64,000 nt of DNA from Microbulbifer sp. TB1203 (lineage in GTDB: Bacteria; Pseudomonadota; Gammaproteobacteria; Pseudomonadales; Cellvibrionaceae), in NCBI RefSeq assembly GCF_030997045.1, contig NZ_CP116899.1, forward strand, positions 5,046,001 through 5,110,000, given 5' to 3'. How positions within the stretch are numbered: the stretch's first letter is position 1; each line of letters starts with the position of its first letter. A model generated the notes under the pieces. That model had not been told where the DNA came from. It searched no databases and was given only the letters and a program-made list of their open reading frames with translations. This document shows positions 17,321 through 25,457 of the stretch, one piece after another. The translations under genes and the position numbers were made by a program.

Positions 17321-17348
17321 CTTGAAATCCTAGGGCCGGCACCAATAT
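17321..17348 (+). promoter_or_regulatory. Heat-shock sigma-32 promoter of dnaK
   Basis: CTTGAA (17321-17326), a 14-bp spacer, then ACCAATAT (17341-17348). The -35 is perfect, the -10 weaker than that of grpE. It lies 76 bp before the dnaK ATG. Confidence 0.65.
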
Positions 17349-17424
17349 AGCTGGCATCCCAAAATACAAACGCGGCAGGCCTCCTCGAGGCGCCGGCGTG
17401 AACCGCAAACGAGGAATGAATCAG

Positions 17425-19362
17425 ATGGCAAAAATTATCGGCATCGACTTGGGTACCACTAACAGCTGCGTTGCGGTACTGGATGGCGACAAAGCGCGGG
17501 TGATCGAGAACGCCGAGGGCGACCGCACAACCCCCTCCGTGGTCGCCTTTACCGAGGACAACGAAATCCTGGTGGGCCAGTCCGCCAAGCGCCAGGCGGT
17601 GACCAACCCGCAGAACACCCTGTTCGCGGTCAAGCGCCTGATCGGCCGCCGCTTCAAGGACGACGTGGTGCAGAAGGACATCAAGATGGTGCCCTACAGC
17701 ATCGTGGAAGCCGAAAACGGCGACGCCTGGGTGGAAGTGAAGGGCGACAAGAAGGCCCCGCCGCAGATCTCCGCCGAAGTGCTGAAGAAAATGAAGAAGA
17801 CCGCCGAGGACTTTCTCGGTGAGAAGGTGGAGGCCGCGGTCATCACCGTGCCCGCCTATTTCAACGACTCCCAGCGCCAGGCCACCAAGGACGCCGGCCG
17901 TATCGCCGGCCTGGACGTGAAGCGGATCATCAACGAACCCACCGCGGCGGCGCTCGCCTACGGCCTGGACAAAAAGGGCGGAGACCGTACAGTGGCGGTC
18001 TACGACCTGGGCGGCGGCACTTTCGATATCTCCATCATTGAGATCGCCGATGTGGACGGCGAGAAGCAGTTCGAGGTGCTGTCCACCAACGGCGACACTT
18101 TCCTCGGCGGCGAGGATTTCGACCTGCGCCTGATCAACTACTTGGCGGAGCAGTTCAAAAAGGAGCAGGGCATCGACTTGTCCGGCGACCCGCTGGCCAT
18201 GCAGCGCCTGAAGGAGGCCGCCGAGAAGGCCAAGATTGAGCTGTCCTCCAGCCAGCAGACCGAGGTGAACTTACCTTATATCACCGCCGATGCCACTGGC
18301 CCGAAACACCTGGTGGTGAAGCTGACCCGCGCCAAGCTCGAGAGCCTGGTGGAGGAACTGGTCAACCGCACTATCGAGCCGCTGAAAATTGCCCTGGCGG
18401 ACGCCGACCTGTCCGCCTCCGGCGTCGACGAGATCATCCTGGTAGGCGGCCAGACCCGCATGCCGCTGGTACAGAAGAAAGTCACCGAGTTCTTCGGCAA
18501 GGAGCCGCGCAAGGACGTCAACCCGGACGAAGCCGTGGCCATCGGCGCGGCCATCCAGGGCGCGGTGCTGTCTGGCGATGTGAAAGATGTACTGCTGCTG
18601 GACGTGACCCCGCTGACCCTGGGTATCGAGACCATGGGCGGTGTGGCCACCCCGCTGATCGACAAGAACACCACCATCCCCACCAAGAAATCCCAGGTGT
18701 TTTCCACCGCAGACGACAACCAGACCGCGGTGACCATTCACGTGGTGCAGGGGGAGCGCAAACAGGCGTCGCAGAACAAATCCCTCGGCCGCTTCGATCT
18801 GGCCGACATCCCGCCGGCGCCCCGCGGCGTGCCGCAGATCGAGGTGACCTTCGATATCGATGCCAACGGTATCCTGCATGTGCACGCCAAGGACAAGGCC
18901 ACCGGCAAGGAGCAATCCATTGTGATCAAGGCCTCCTCCGGCCTGTCTGAGGAAGAGGTCGACAAGATGGTGCGCGACGCCGAGGCCAATGTGGAGGCGG
19001 ACAAGCAGTTCGAGGAACTGGTGCAGGCGCGCAACACCCTCGATGGCCTGATCCACGCCACCAAGAAGACCCTCGAAGAGGCCGGCGACAAGGCCACCGC
19101 GGAGGAGAAGTCCGCGATCGAAGCCGCCATCTCCGAAGCGGAAGAGGCGGTGAAGGGCAGCGACAAGGCCGCCATGGAAGCCGCGACCACCAAGCTCACC
19201 GAGGCTTCCGGTCCGGTGGCGCAGAAGATGTACGCCGAGCAGGCTCAGGCCGCCGAGGGCGCCGCCGGTGCCAGCGCGGGTGGAGAGCAGAAGTCCGGCG
19301 GTGACGACGCAGTGGATGCCGAGTTCGAGGAAGTGAAGGAAGACAAGAAAGAGGACAAGTAA
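17425..19362 (+). CDS. dnaK: Chaperone DnaK (Hsp70)
   Basis: A 645-residue Hsp70. It starts MAKIIGIDLGTTNSCVAV and has the ATPase motifs VAVYDLGGGTFDISI and ILVGGQTRMPLV, the linker DVLLLDVTPLTLGIE, and an acidic C-terminal tail DDAVDAEFEEVKEDKKEDK that ends with the usual EEVK-like segment. It folds and protects proteins with DnaJ and GrpE. ATG at 17425 is chosen over the GTG at 17398 because it matches the universal N-terminus and has GAGGAATG upstream. Confidence 0.98.
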   Translation: MAKIIGIDLGTTNSCVAVLDGDKARVIENAEGDRTTPSVVAFTEDNEILVGQSAKRQAVTNPQNTLFAVKRLIGRRFKDDVVQKDIKMVPYSIVEAENGDAWVEVKGDKKAPPQISAEVLKKMKKTAEDFLGEKVEAAVITVPAYFNDSQRQATKDAGRIAGLDVKRIINEPTAAALAYGLDKKGGDRTVAVYDLGGGTFDISIIEIADVDGEKQFEVLSTNGDTFLGGEDFDLRLINYLAEQFKKEQGIDLSGDPLAMQRLKEAAEKAKIELSSSQQTEVNLPYITADATGPKHLVVKLTRAKLESLVEELVNRTIEPLKIALADADLSASGVDEIILVGGQTRMPLVQKKVTEFFGKEPRKDVNPDEAVAIGAAIQGAVLSGDVKDVLLLDVTPLTLGIETMGGVATPLIDKNTTIPTKKSQVFSTADDNQTAVTIHVVQGERKQASQNKSLGRFDLADIPPAPRGVPQIEVTFDIDANGILHVHAKDKATGKEQSIVIKASSGLSEEEVDKMVRDAEANVEADKQFEELVQARNTLDGLIHATKKTLEEAGDKATAEEKSAIEAAISEAEEAVKGSDKAAMEAATTKLTEASGPVAQKMYAEQAQAAEGAAGASAGGEQKSGGDDAVDAEFEEVKEDKKEDK

Positions 19363-19383
19363 TCACAATCCTGTCCTCCACCC

Positions 19384-19468
19384 TGTAGGAGCGGCGGGGC
19401 GGCCATCCGCCGCTGGCCGCGATCGGCAGTGAAATGAACCGCCGATCGCGGCCACGGCCGCTCCTACA
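19384..19468. repeat. Palindromic intergenic repeat, family B
   Basis: TGTAGGAGCGGCGGGGCGGC ... GGCCGCTCCTACA with GATCGGC/GCCGATC inside, between dnaK and dnaJ. It could act as an RNA stem limiting dnaJ read-through. Confidence 0.85.
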
Positions 19469-19539
19469 ACGAAAATAGAAAGGCGCAGCGGTATGCATTA
19501 CCGCCGCGCCTTATGCCGTTAAAAAAGAACACCATTTTT

Positions 19540-20661
19540 ATGTCGAAGCGCGATTATTACGAAATCCTCGGCGTCGATCGGAACGCGTCGGAAAAAGACC
19601 TTAAAAAGGCCTACCGCCGGGTGGCGATGAAATACCACCCGGACCGCAACCCCGACGACAAGGAGTCGGAGAACAAATTCAAGGAGGCCAACGAGGCCTA
19701 CGAAGTACTGTCCGACCCGCAGAAAAAGGCGGCCTACGACCAGTTCGGCCACGCCGGCGTGGAGGGCCAGATGGGCGGCGGCGGGGCCGGCGGTTTTGGC
19801 GGTTTCTCCGACATCTTCGGCGATGTATTCGGCGATATCTTCGGTGGCGGCGGCGGCCGCCGCGGTGGGCCGGCGCGGGGCTCCGACCTGCGCTACGACC
19901 TGGAGCTGGACCTGGAAGACGCAGTGCGCGGCACCACGGTCAAGATTCGCGTACCCACCCTGGCCTCATGTAAAACCTGCCATGGCTCCGGTGCCAAGCC
20001 GGGCTCCAGGCCGCAGACCTGCGGCACCTGCGGCGGTGTCGGCCAGGTGCGCATGCAGCAGGGCTTCTTCTCGGTGCAGCAGACCTGCCCCAATTGCCGC
20101 GGGCGCGGCACCATCATCAGCGATCCCTGTAGCAGCTGCCATGGCCGCGGCCGCGTGGAGGAGACCAAGACCCTCTCGGTCAAGGTGCCGCCGGGCGTGG
20201 ACAGCGGCGACCGCATCCGCCTCTCCGGCGAGGGCGAGGCGGGCCCGGACGGCGGCCCTCCGGGAGACCTCTACGTGCAGGTGGTGGTGCGCGAACACGA
20301 GCTGTTCCAGCGCGACGGCAAGAATCTCTATTGCGAAGTCCCGATCAGTTTTGTCGCCGCCGCGCTGGGCGGGGAACTGGAAGTGCCCACCCTGGAGGGC
20401 AAGGTCAAACTGAAGATTCCCCCGGAGAGCCAGACCGGCAAACTCTTCCGCCTGCGCGGCAAGGGCGTCACCCCGGTACGCGGCGGCGCCCCCGGCGACC
20501 TGCTGTGCCGCGTGGTGGTGGAGACCCCGGTGAACCTCTCCGCGAAACAGAAGGAACTGCTGCAGGAATTCGCCGACACCCTGAGCGAAAAGAAAAACTC
20601 CCCCCGCCAGACCGGCTGGTTCGAGGGAGTGAAGAGCTTCTTTGGCGATATGAAACTCTGA
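19540..20661 (+). CDS. dnaJ: Chaperone DnaJ (Hsp40)
   Basis: A 373-residue type I J-protein. The J-domain carries YHPDRNPDDK, then a Gly/Phe-rich segment and a zinc domain with four CxxCxGxG repeats (CKTCHGSG, CGTCGGVG, CPNCRGRG, CSSCHGRG), then the substrate-binding barrel. It stimulates DnaK ATPase and delivers clients. ATG at 19540 opens MSKRDYYEILGVDR, the conserved start; the frame from 19513 has no reason to be used. Confidence 0.98.
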   Translation: MSKRDYYEILGVDRNASEKDLKKAYRRVAMKYHPDRNPDDKESENKFKEANEAYEVLSDPQKKAAYDQFGHAGVEGQMGGGGAGGFGGFSDIFGDVFGDIFGGGGGRRGGPARGSDLRYDLELDLEDAVRGTTVKIRVPTLASCKTCHGSGAKPGSRPQTCGTCGGVGQVRMQQGFFSVQQTCPNCRGRGTIISDPCSSCHGRGRVEETKTLSVKVPPGVDSGDRIRLSGEGEAGPDGGPPGDLYVQVVVREHELFQRDGKNLYCEVPISFVAAALGGELEVPTLEGKVKLKIPPESQTGKLFRLRGKGVTPVRGGAPGDLLCRVVVETPVNLSAKQKELLQEFADTLSEKKNSPRQTGWFEGVKSFFGDMKL

Positions 20662-20668
20662 TTCCCCT

Positions 20669-20712
20669 GGGAACGCCGAGCTCCAGCTCGGCAAGCGGGC
20701 CGCAGGCCCGCC
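20669..20712. repeat. Palindromic intergenic repeat, family A
   Basis: GCCGAGCTCCAGCTCGGC followed by GCGGGCCGCAGGCCCGC, the reverse orientation of the 8227 copy. Confidence 0.8.
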
Positions 20713-20797
20713 CTCTGCGACAAATCGGCAGGATTGCCGATTTGGACGCCGTAGGCGCCCGCGAAGCGGGCGAGCGCCATGGATGGTGCGAGTCACC

Positions 20798-20838
20798 GCC
20801 GAACTCCAGCTCGGCAACGAGCCGACAGGCTCGCCCTA
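20798..20838. repeat. Palindromic intergenic repeat, family A (diverged)
   Basis: GCCGAACTCCAGCTCGGC followed by CGAGCCGACAGGCTCG. It lies 85 bp from the previous copy, the only tandem pair seen. Confidence 0.65.
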
Positions 20839-20935
20839 CATCTCTTTCCTCCCTCGTATCTCCCGCAATACCACTACAGCTATCCTTACCTGCCGGGGTA
20901 GAATCCGCGGCTTCGGCTGGACGGGAGGAAAAATC

Positions 20936-21748
20936 ATGGCGATAAAAGTTGCAGTAACGGGATTTGGTGGGCGCATGGGGCGCGCACTGGCGCAGGCGTT
21001 GGCGCAGTCGGATGCGGCGGAGCTGTCCGCGGCAATCGTGCGGCCCGAGTCCAGTCTTGTGGGCGCCGATGCCGGCGAAGTCGCCGGTCTGGGACGCAGT
21101 GGCCTGCCGATTGTGGGCGACTTGGCGCAGGCGGATTTCGACGTGCTGATTGACTTTACCGCTCCCGCCGCCACCCTGGCCAACTCCGACTTTTGTGCCG
21201 CCCGCGGCAAACCCATTGTCATCGGCACCACCGGTTTCGACCCGGCACAGAAAGCTGAAGTACTGGCGCACGCGCAGTCCATTCCCCTGTGCCTGGCCAG
21301 CAATTTCTCCACCGGGGTCAACCTCTGTTTTAAGCTGTTGGAGACCGCCGCGCGGGTGATGGGTGAAGACGCGGATATCGAGATCGTCGAGGCCCACCAT
21401 CGCCACAAGGTGGACGCCCCTTCAGGCACCGCGCTCAGCATGGGCGAGGTGATCGCCGGAACTTTGGGCCGCGACCTGTCGAAGGTCGCCGTCTACGGCC
21501 GCGAGGGCCAGACCGGCGCGAGGCCGCGGGATACCATCGGCTTTGCCACGGTGCGCGGCGGCGATGTGGTGGGGGATCACACGGTGATGTTCCTTGCGGA
21601 TGGCGAACGGGTGGAGATAGGCCACAAGGCCAGCAGCCGCCTGTCGTTCGCCCGCGGGGCGGTGCGCGCCGCGCTCTGGTTGGCAGGGGAGGGGCTGGCG
21701 GGCCGCGAGCCCGGCCACTACGATATGCGCGATGTGCTGGGCCTGTAG
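20936..21748 (+). CDS. dapB: 4-hydroxy-tetrahydrodipicolinate reductase
   Basis: A 270-residue DapB. The Rossmann motif GFGGRMGRAL is at residues 9-18, and the catalytic/substrate block EAHHRHKVDAPSGTAL is near residue 155. It makes tetrahydrodipicolinate for lysine and peptidoglycan diaminopimelate. ATG at 20936 with GGAGG 8-10 bases upstream is clear. The order dnaJ-dapB-carA is as in pseudomonads, but here two genes separate dapB from carA. Confidence 0.97.
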   Translation: MAIKVAVTGFGGRMGRALAQALAQSDAAELSAAIVRPESSLVGADAGEVAGLGRSGLPIVGDLAQADFDVLIDFTAPAATLANSDFCAARGKPIVIGTTGFDPAQKAEVLAHAQSIPLCLASNFSTGVNLCFKLLETAARVMGEDADIEIVEAHHRHKVDAPSGTALSMGEVIAGTLGRDLSKVAVYGREGQTGARPRDTIGFATVRGGDVVGDHTVMFLADGERVEIGHKASSRLSFARGAVRAALWLAGEGLAGREPGHYDMRDVLGL

Positions 21749-21849
21749 CAGCGGGAAATGTAGGATGGACAAAGTGCAGCGTGCCCATCGCCGGCCGTCT
21801 GATGGCACGAGCCCGCCCTGACTTTGCTATTTGTAACGGAAAATCGAAC

Positions 21850-23256
21850 TTGGAAAAAAAACTAATCGTCGGCAGTGAAGAGTGGTGCAGCCTCCCCGGT
21901 CTGGGTATCCCCGCGATCAAGGCGCGGGTGGACTCGGGAGCGAAGACCTCGTCCCTGCACGCCTACAATATCCAGACTTTCAAGCGCGACGGCGATCCCT
22001 GGGTCAGCTTCGAGGCGCACCCGCTGCAGCATTTGCGCCGCCCGTCGGTGCGCTGCGAAGCGCGGGTACTGGACAAGCGCATGGTGCGCAGCTCCTCCGG
22101 TGACAGCGAAAAGCGCCCGGTGATCCGCACCGCGCTCGCGGTCGGCGGCAGTGTGTGGGATATCGAACTGACCCTTACCAACCGGGACACCATGGGTTAT
22201 CGCATGCTGCTCGGACGGGAGGCGATGCTCGGGCGCATGCTGGTGGACCCGTCGGAGAGCTTCTGCCTCGGGGACCTGCCCGCCAGCGAGCTGGAGGAGT
22301 ACTACCGCGACGAGCACCATATCGCCGGCACCGGCCTGCGTATCGGCGTGCTCGCCTCCAATCCCGACCTGTACAGCAACCAGCGCATCATGGAGGCCGG
22401 TGCCGAGCGCGGCCACCGCATGAGCTTCCTGGATATCCGCCAGTGCTATATGAAACTGGACCCCACAGAGCCGGAAGTGCACTACCGGGATGGGCGCATC
22501 CTCAACAACCTGGACGCGGTGATCCCGCGGATTCGCCCCAGTCAGACCTTCTACGGCTGTGCACTCACCCGCCACTTCGAGAGCATCGGCGTATTCGCCC
22601 TCAACGGTTCGGCGGCCATCAGCCAGTCGCGGGACAAGCTGTTTTCCCTGCAACTGTTGCAGCAGAACGGCCTGAATATCCCCATTTCCGGTTTCGCCAA
22701 CTCGCCGGTGGACACCAACGAACTGATCGAAATGGTGGGCGGCGCGCCGCTGATCGTGAAGCTGCTGGAGGGTACCCAGGGCCGGGGCGTAGTGCTGGCG
22801 GAAACCCGCAAGGCGGGGGAGTCGGTGATCAACGCCTTCAAATCCCTAAAGGCCAACCTGCTGGTACAGGAGTTTATCCGCGAGGCCCAGGGGCGCGATC
22901 TGCGCCTGTTCGTGATCGACAACAAGGTAGTGGCGGCCATCCAGCGGGAGGCGGCGCCGGGCGAGTTCCGGGCCAATATCCACCAGGGGGGCACTGCCTC
23001 AGTGGTCAAGGTCACCGCCGAGGAGAAGCGCCTGGCGGTCAAATCCGCCAAAGTCCTCGGGCTCAAGGTGGCCGGGGTGGACATTATCCGTTCGAAGAAG
23101 GGACCGCTGCTGCTGGAGGTGAATTCGTCGCCGGGACTCGAGGGCATCGAGAGCGCCACCCGCAAGGACGTGGCCGGCAGCATGATCCTGGCCATTGAAA
23201 AGGCGCTCAAATGGCGCTCATTGGCGGTGCAGGAGACCCAGCCCCCTCTCCCCTGA
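21850..23256 (+). CDS. Fusion of RimB-like ATP-dependent zinc protease and RimK-like ligase
   Basis: About 468 residues. The N-terminal ~145 residues are the RimB / retropepsin-like domain (GIPAIKARVDSGAKTSSLHA with the DSG of an aspartic-type site, then MLLGREAML). The rest is a RimK-type ATP-grasp ligase (FALNGSAAISQSRDKLFSLQ, PLIVKLLEGTQGRGV, REAQGRDLRLFVI, LEVNSSPGLEGIE). RimK adds glutamates to ribosomal protein S6 C-termini, and RimB is the protease partner in pseudomonads. Both in one chain implies a write/erase pair. I use TTG at 21850 because GTAACGGA precedes it and the conserved region starts there; ATG 21802 is possible. Confidence 0.82.
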   Translation: MEKKLIVGSEEWCSLPGLGIPAIKARVDSGAKTSSLHAYNIQTFKRDGDPWVSFEAHPLQHLRRPSVRCEARVLDKRMVRSSSGDSEKRPVIRTALAVGGSVWDIELTLTNRDTMGYRMLLGREAMLGRMLVDPSESFCLGDLPASELEEYYRDEHHIAGTGLRIGVLASNPDLYSNQRIMEAGAERGHRMSFLDIRQCYMKLDPTEPEVHYRDGRILNNLDAVIPRIRPSQTFYGCALTRHFESIGVFALNGSAAISQSRDKLFSLQLLQQNGLNIPISGFANSPVDTNELIEMVGGAPLIVKLLEGTQGRGVVLAETRKAGESVINAFKSLKANLLVQEFIREAQGRDLRLFVIDNKVVAAIQREAAPGEFRANIHQGGTASVVKVTAEEKRLAVKSAKVLGLKVAGVDIIRSKKGPLLLEVNSSPGLEGIESATRKDVAGSMILAIEKALKWRSLAVQETQPPLP

Positions 23257-23354
23257 TGGCGACGCCCTCTCGCCGGTACTAACCTTTGAGAGCGCCGCGG
23301 CAAAGTGCCCGGCGCAACGACTGTTTTCCAGGATGGTCAACGGGGCTCAAAGGT

Positions 23355-23942
23355 ATGATTCCTAGGAAATATCGCTTCTACCTGCGTATCTCCGGCCTGG
23401 TGTTCCTCCACTTGGCGGTACTGCTGGCGGCGGTAGCCGCCACCGGTAGTCGCGCCGCCACCCTGCTGTCCGATTCCGAAGCCGGCCGCCGGGTGATGGT
23501 CGACTACATCGTTCACTTCGCTCACCATCTGCAGTGGCCCATCCAGGTGTTTTCCGGCACCGATGCCCCTTTCCGTATCTGTGTTATGGGGGATGACCGT
23601 CTGCGCGCGCCCCTGGCGAAGCGCCTTAAGCACCAGCGGGTGAACGGGCGTCGCGTGGAGCTGGAGCAGGTGAACCTGGGCGAGCTGCTGCGGGCGCGCA
23701 GCTGCCAGATAGTGGTGCTGGGGAACATGGAAAGGGAAAGCCTGATGAAGACAGTGGGCGCCCTGGAGTTCTTCCCCGTCCTCACCATCAGCGATATCGA
23801 GCGTTTCGCCGCCGCCGGCGGTATCATCGGCTTTACCGGCAACGGCGATACCATCGCCCTGCAACTGAACAAGACCATGCTCGACCGGGCGGAGCTGAAA
23901 CTGGGCAACAGCCTGTTTCGCCTGAGTCGGGAGCCTGAGTAG
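23355..23942 (+). CDS. YfiR family periplasmic protein
   Basis: A 195-residue protein with a signal peptide or anchor (LRISGLVFLHLAVLLAAVAA) and a YfiR/DUF4154-like body: VDYIVHFAHHLQWPIQVF, FRICVMGDDRL, CQIVVLGNMERESL, LTISDIERFAAAGGIIGF. In Pseudomonas YfiR restrains the diguanylate cyclase YfiN; no yfiN or yfiB lies nearby, so it may serve another partner. ATG at 23355 is taken, giving a normal signal peptide. It follows the RimB-RimK gene by about 100 bp in the same direction. Confidence 0.72.
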   Translation: MIPRKYRFYLRISGLVFLHLAVLLAAVAATGSRAATLLSDSEAGRRVMVDYIVHFAHHLQWPIQVFSGTDAPFRICVMGDDRLRAPLAKRLKHQRVNGRRVELEQVNLGELLRARSCQIVVLGNMERESLMKTVGALEFFPVLTISDIERFAAAGGIIGFTGNGDTIALQLNKTMLDRAELKLGNSLFRLSREPE

Positions 23943-24048
23943 AGCGGGCCATACGCCCGGTACGGCCCACTGGCGCGAACGGTAAAAATCGCGTAGAATC
24001 TGCGCCCGTTTGGCGGGTCCTCCGCCGGTCACACAACGAGAGCCGCGC

Positions 24049-24078
24049 GTGAACAAAGTTTTTAAAAAAGCGAGATGA
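24049..24078 (+). CDS. Possible carA leader peptide
   Basis: GTG-initiated 9-codon frame encoding MNKVFKKAR with TGA at 24076-24078, preceded by ACGAGAG. It ends inside the left arm of the terminator hairpin that follows, the typical layout of an attenuator. A TAGAAT -10-like box is at 23994-23999. Attenuation has been described for pseudomonad carAB; this peptide is an inference. Confidence 0.4.
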   Translation: MNKVFKKAR

Positions 24079-24102
24079 GCTGAGAGGCCATCTCGCTTTT
24101 TT
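24064..24102 (+). terminator. carA leader terminator / attenuator
   Basis: Perfect 8-bp stem GCGAGATG (24070-24077) / CATCTCGC (24089-24096) with A6 before and T6 after, so the stem can extend to 14 bp. It sits 131 bp upstream of carA, between a plausible promoter and the gene, which implies regulated read-through. Confidence 0.7.
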
Positions 24103-24232
24103 ATAGGGTACGCCTGCGTCCTGCCGAAGGCAGCTTCACCGGCCGTGGCGTCCGCAAATGCGGCACATCTCGGGTAAACAGCATTCACTGGAGATCAATT
24201 TGAATAAAGCCGCCCCCACGCCGGAGCCCCTG

Positions 24233-25366
24233 ATGCCCCACACCACGCCAGCTCTGCTGATACTTGCAGACGGCAGCGAATTTTACGGGCGCGCCATCGG
24301 CGCCCACGGCAGCGCCGTTGGCGAAGTGGTTTTCAATACCTCCATGACCGGCTACCAGGAGATCCTCACCGATCCCTCCTACGCCCGACAGATAGTGACT
24401 CTCACCTATCCCCATATCGGCAATACCGGCACCAATGCGGAAGACGAGGAATGCGACCAAATCTGGGCCGCGGGCCTGGTGATCCGCGACCTGCCGCTGT
24501 TGGCCAGCAGCTTCCGCAAGGAGCAGTCGCTGGACGAATACCTGCGGGAGCGCAATATCGTCGGCATTGCCGATATCGACACCCGCCGCCTCACCCGCCT
24601 TCTGCGCGACGGCGGTGCCCAGAGCGGCTGCATTGTCGCCGGGGAAAACATCGACAGCGCAGCGGCGCTGGCCAAGGCGCAGGAGTTCGCCGGCCTCAAG
24701 GGCATGGATTTGGCCAAGGTGGTGTCCACCAAGCAGAGCTACCCATTCAACGAAGGCACCTGGGAGCTGGGCGCGGGCCATAGGGCCGCACCGGAGCAGC
24801 CTTTCAAGGTGGTGGCCTACGACTATGGCGTCAAACGCAATATCCTGCGCATGCTGGTGGACCGGGGCTGTGACGTCACCGTGGTGCCGGCGGAAACCCC
24901 GGCCTCCGAGGCGCTGGCGCTCAACCCCGACGGCATCTTCCTGTCCAACGGCCCCGGCGATCCGGAGCCCTGCGACTACGCCATCGACGCGATCAGGGAA
25001 TTTCTCGAGGTGGGCATCCCCACCTACGGCATCTGCCTCGGCCACCAGTTGCTGGGACTGGCGGCGGGTGGCCGCTCGGCAAAAATGAAGTTCGGCCACC
25101 ACGGGGGCAACCACCCGGTACAGTGTTTGCAGACCGGCAAGGTGATGATCACCGCCCAGAACCACGGCTTCTCGGTGGATGCGGACAGCCTGCCTGAGAA
25201 TGTGGAAGTGACCCACGTCTCCCTGTTCGACCGCACGCTGCAGGGTATCCGCCTGAAAGACAAACCGGCGTTCAGCTTCCAGGGGCACCCGGAGGCCAGC
25301 CCGGGCCCGCACGATATGGCGCCGTTGTTCGACCAGTTTATCGAGTTGATGGAGGCGCGCCGCTAG
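24233..25366 (+). CDS. carA: Carbamoyl-phosphate synthase small subunit
   Basis: A 377-residue glutaminase subunit. The N-terminal part has LILADGSEFYG and FNTSMTGYQEILTDPSY. The C-terminal class I amidotransferase domain has VAYDYGVKRNILR, GICLGHQLLGLA with the nucleophile Cys near residue 268, and GHPEASPGP with the catalytic His/Glu. It feeds ammonia to CarB for arginine and pyrimidine synthesis. ATG 24233 with GGAG upstream is used; a TTG at 24200 with GGAGA is an alternative that adds 11 residues. A leader terminator lies upstream. Confidence 0.96.
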   Translation: MPHTTPALLILADGSEFYGRAIGAHGSAVGEVVFNTSMTGYQEILTDPSYARQIVTLTYPHIGNTGTNAEDEECDQIWAAGLVIRDLPLLASSFRKEQSLDEYLRERNIVGIADIDTRRLTRLLRDGGAQSGCIVAGENIDSAAALAKAQEFAGLKGMDLAKVVSTKQSYPFNEGTWELGAGHRAAPEQPFKVVAYDYGVKRNILRMLVDRGCDVTVVPAETPASEALALNPDGIFLSNGPGDPEPCDYAIDAIREFLEVGIPTYGICLGHQLLGLAAGGRSAKMKFGHHGGNHPVQCLQTGKVMITAQNHGFSVDADSLPENVEVTHVSLFDRTLQGIRLKDKPAFSFQGHPEASPGPHDMAPLFDQFIELMEARR

Positions 25367-25457
25367 GCGCAATTTGCAAAGCCTCTCGCAGGCCGCCAGT
25401 ACGCGAATTTATTTTTGAGACCTACCGGTTAACAGGCCGGTGTGAAACGGAAGAAAG

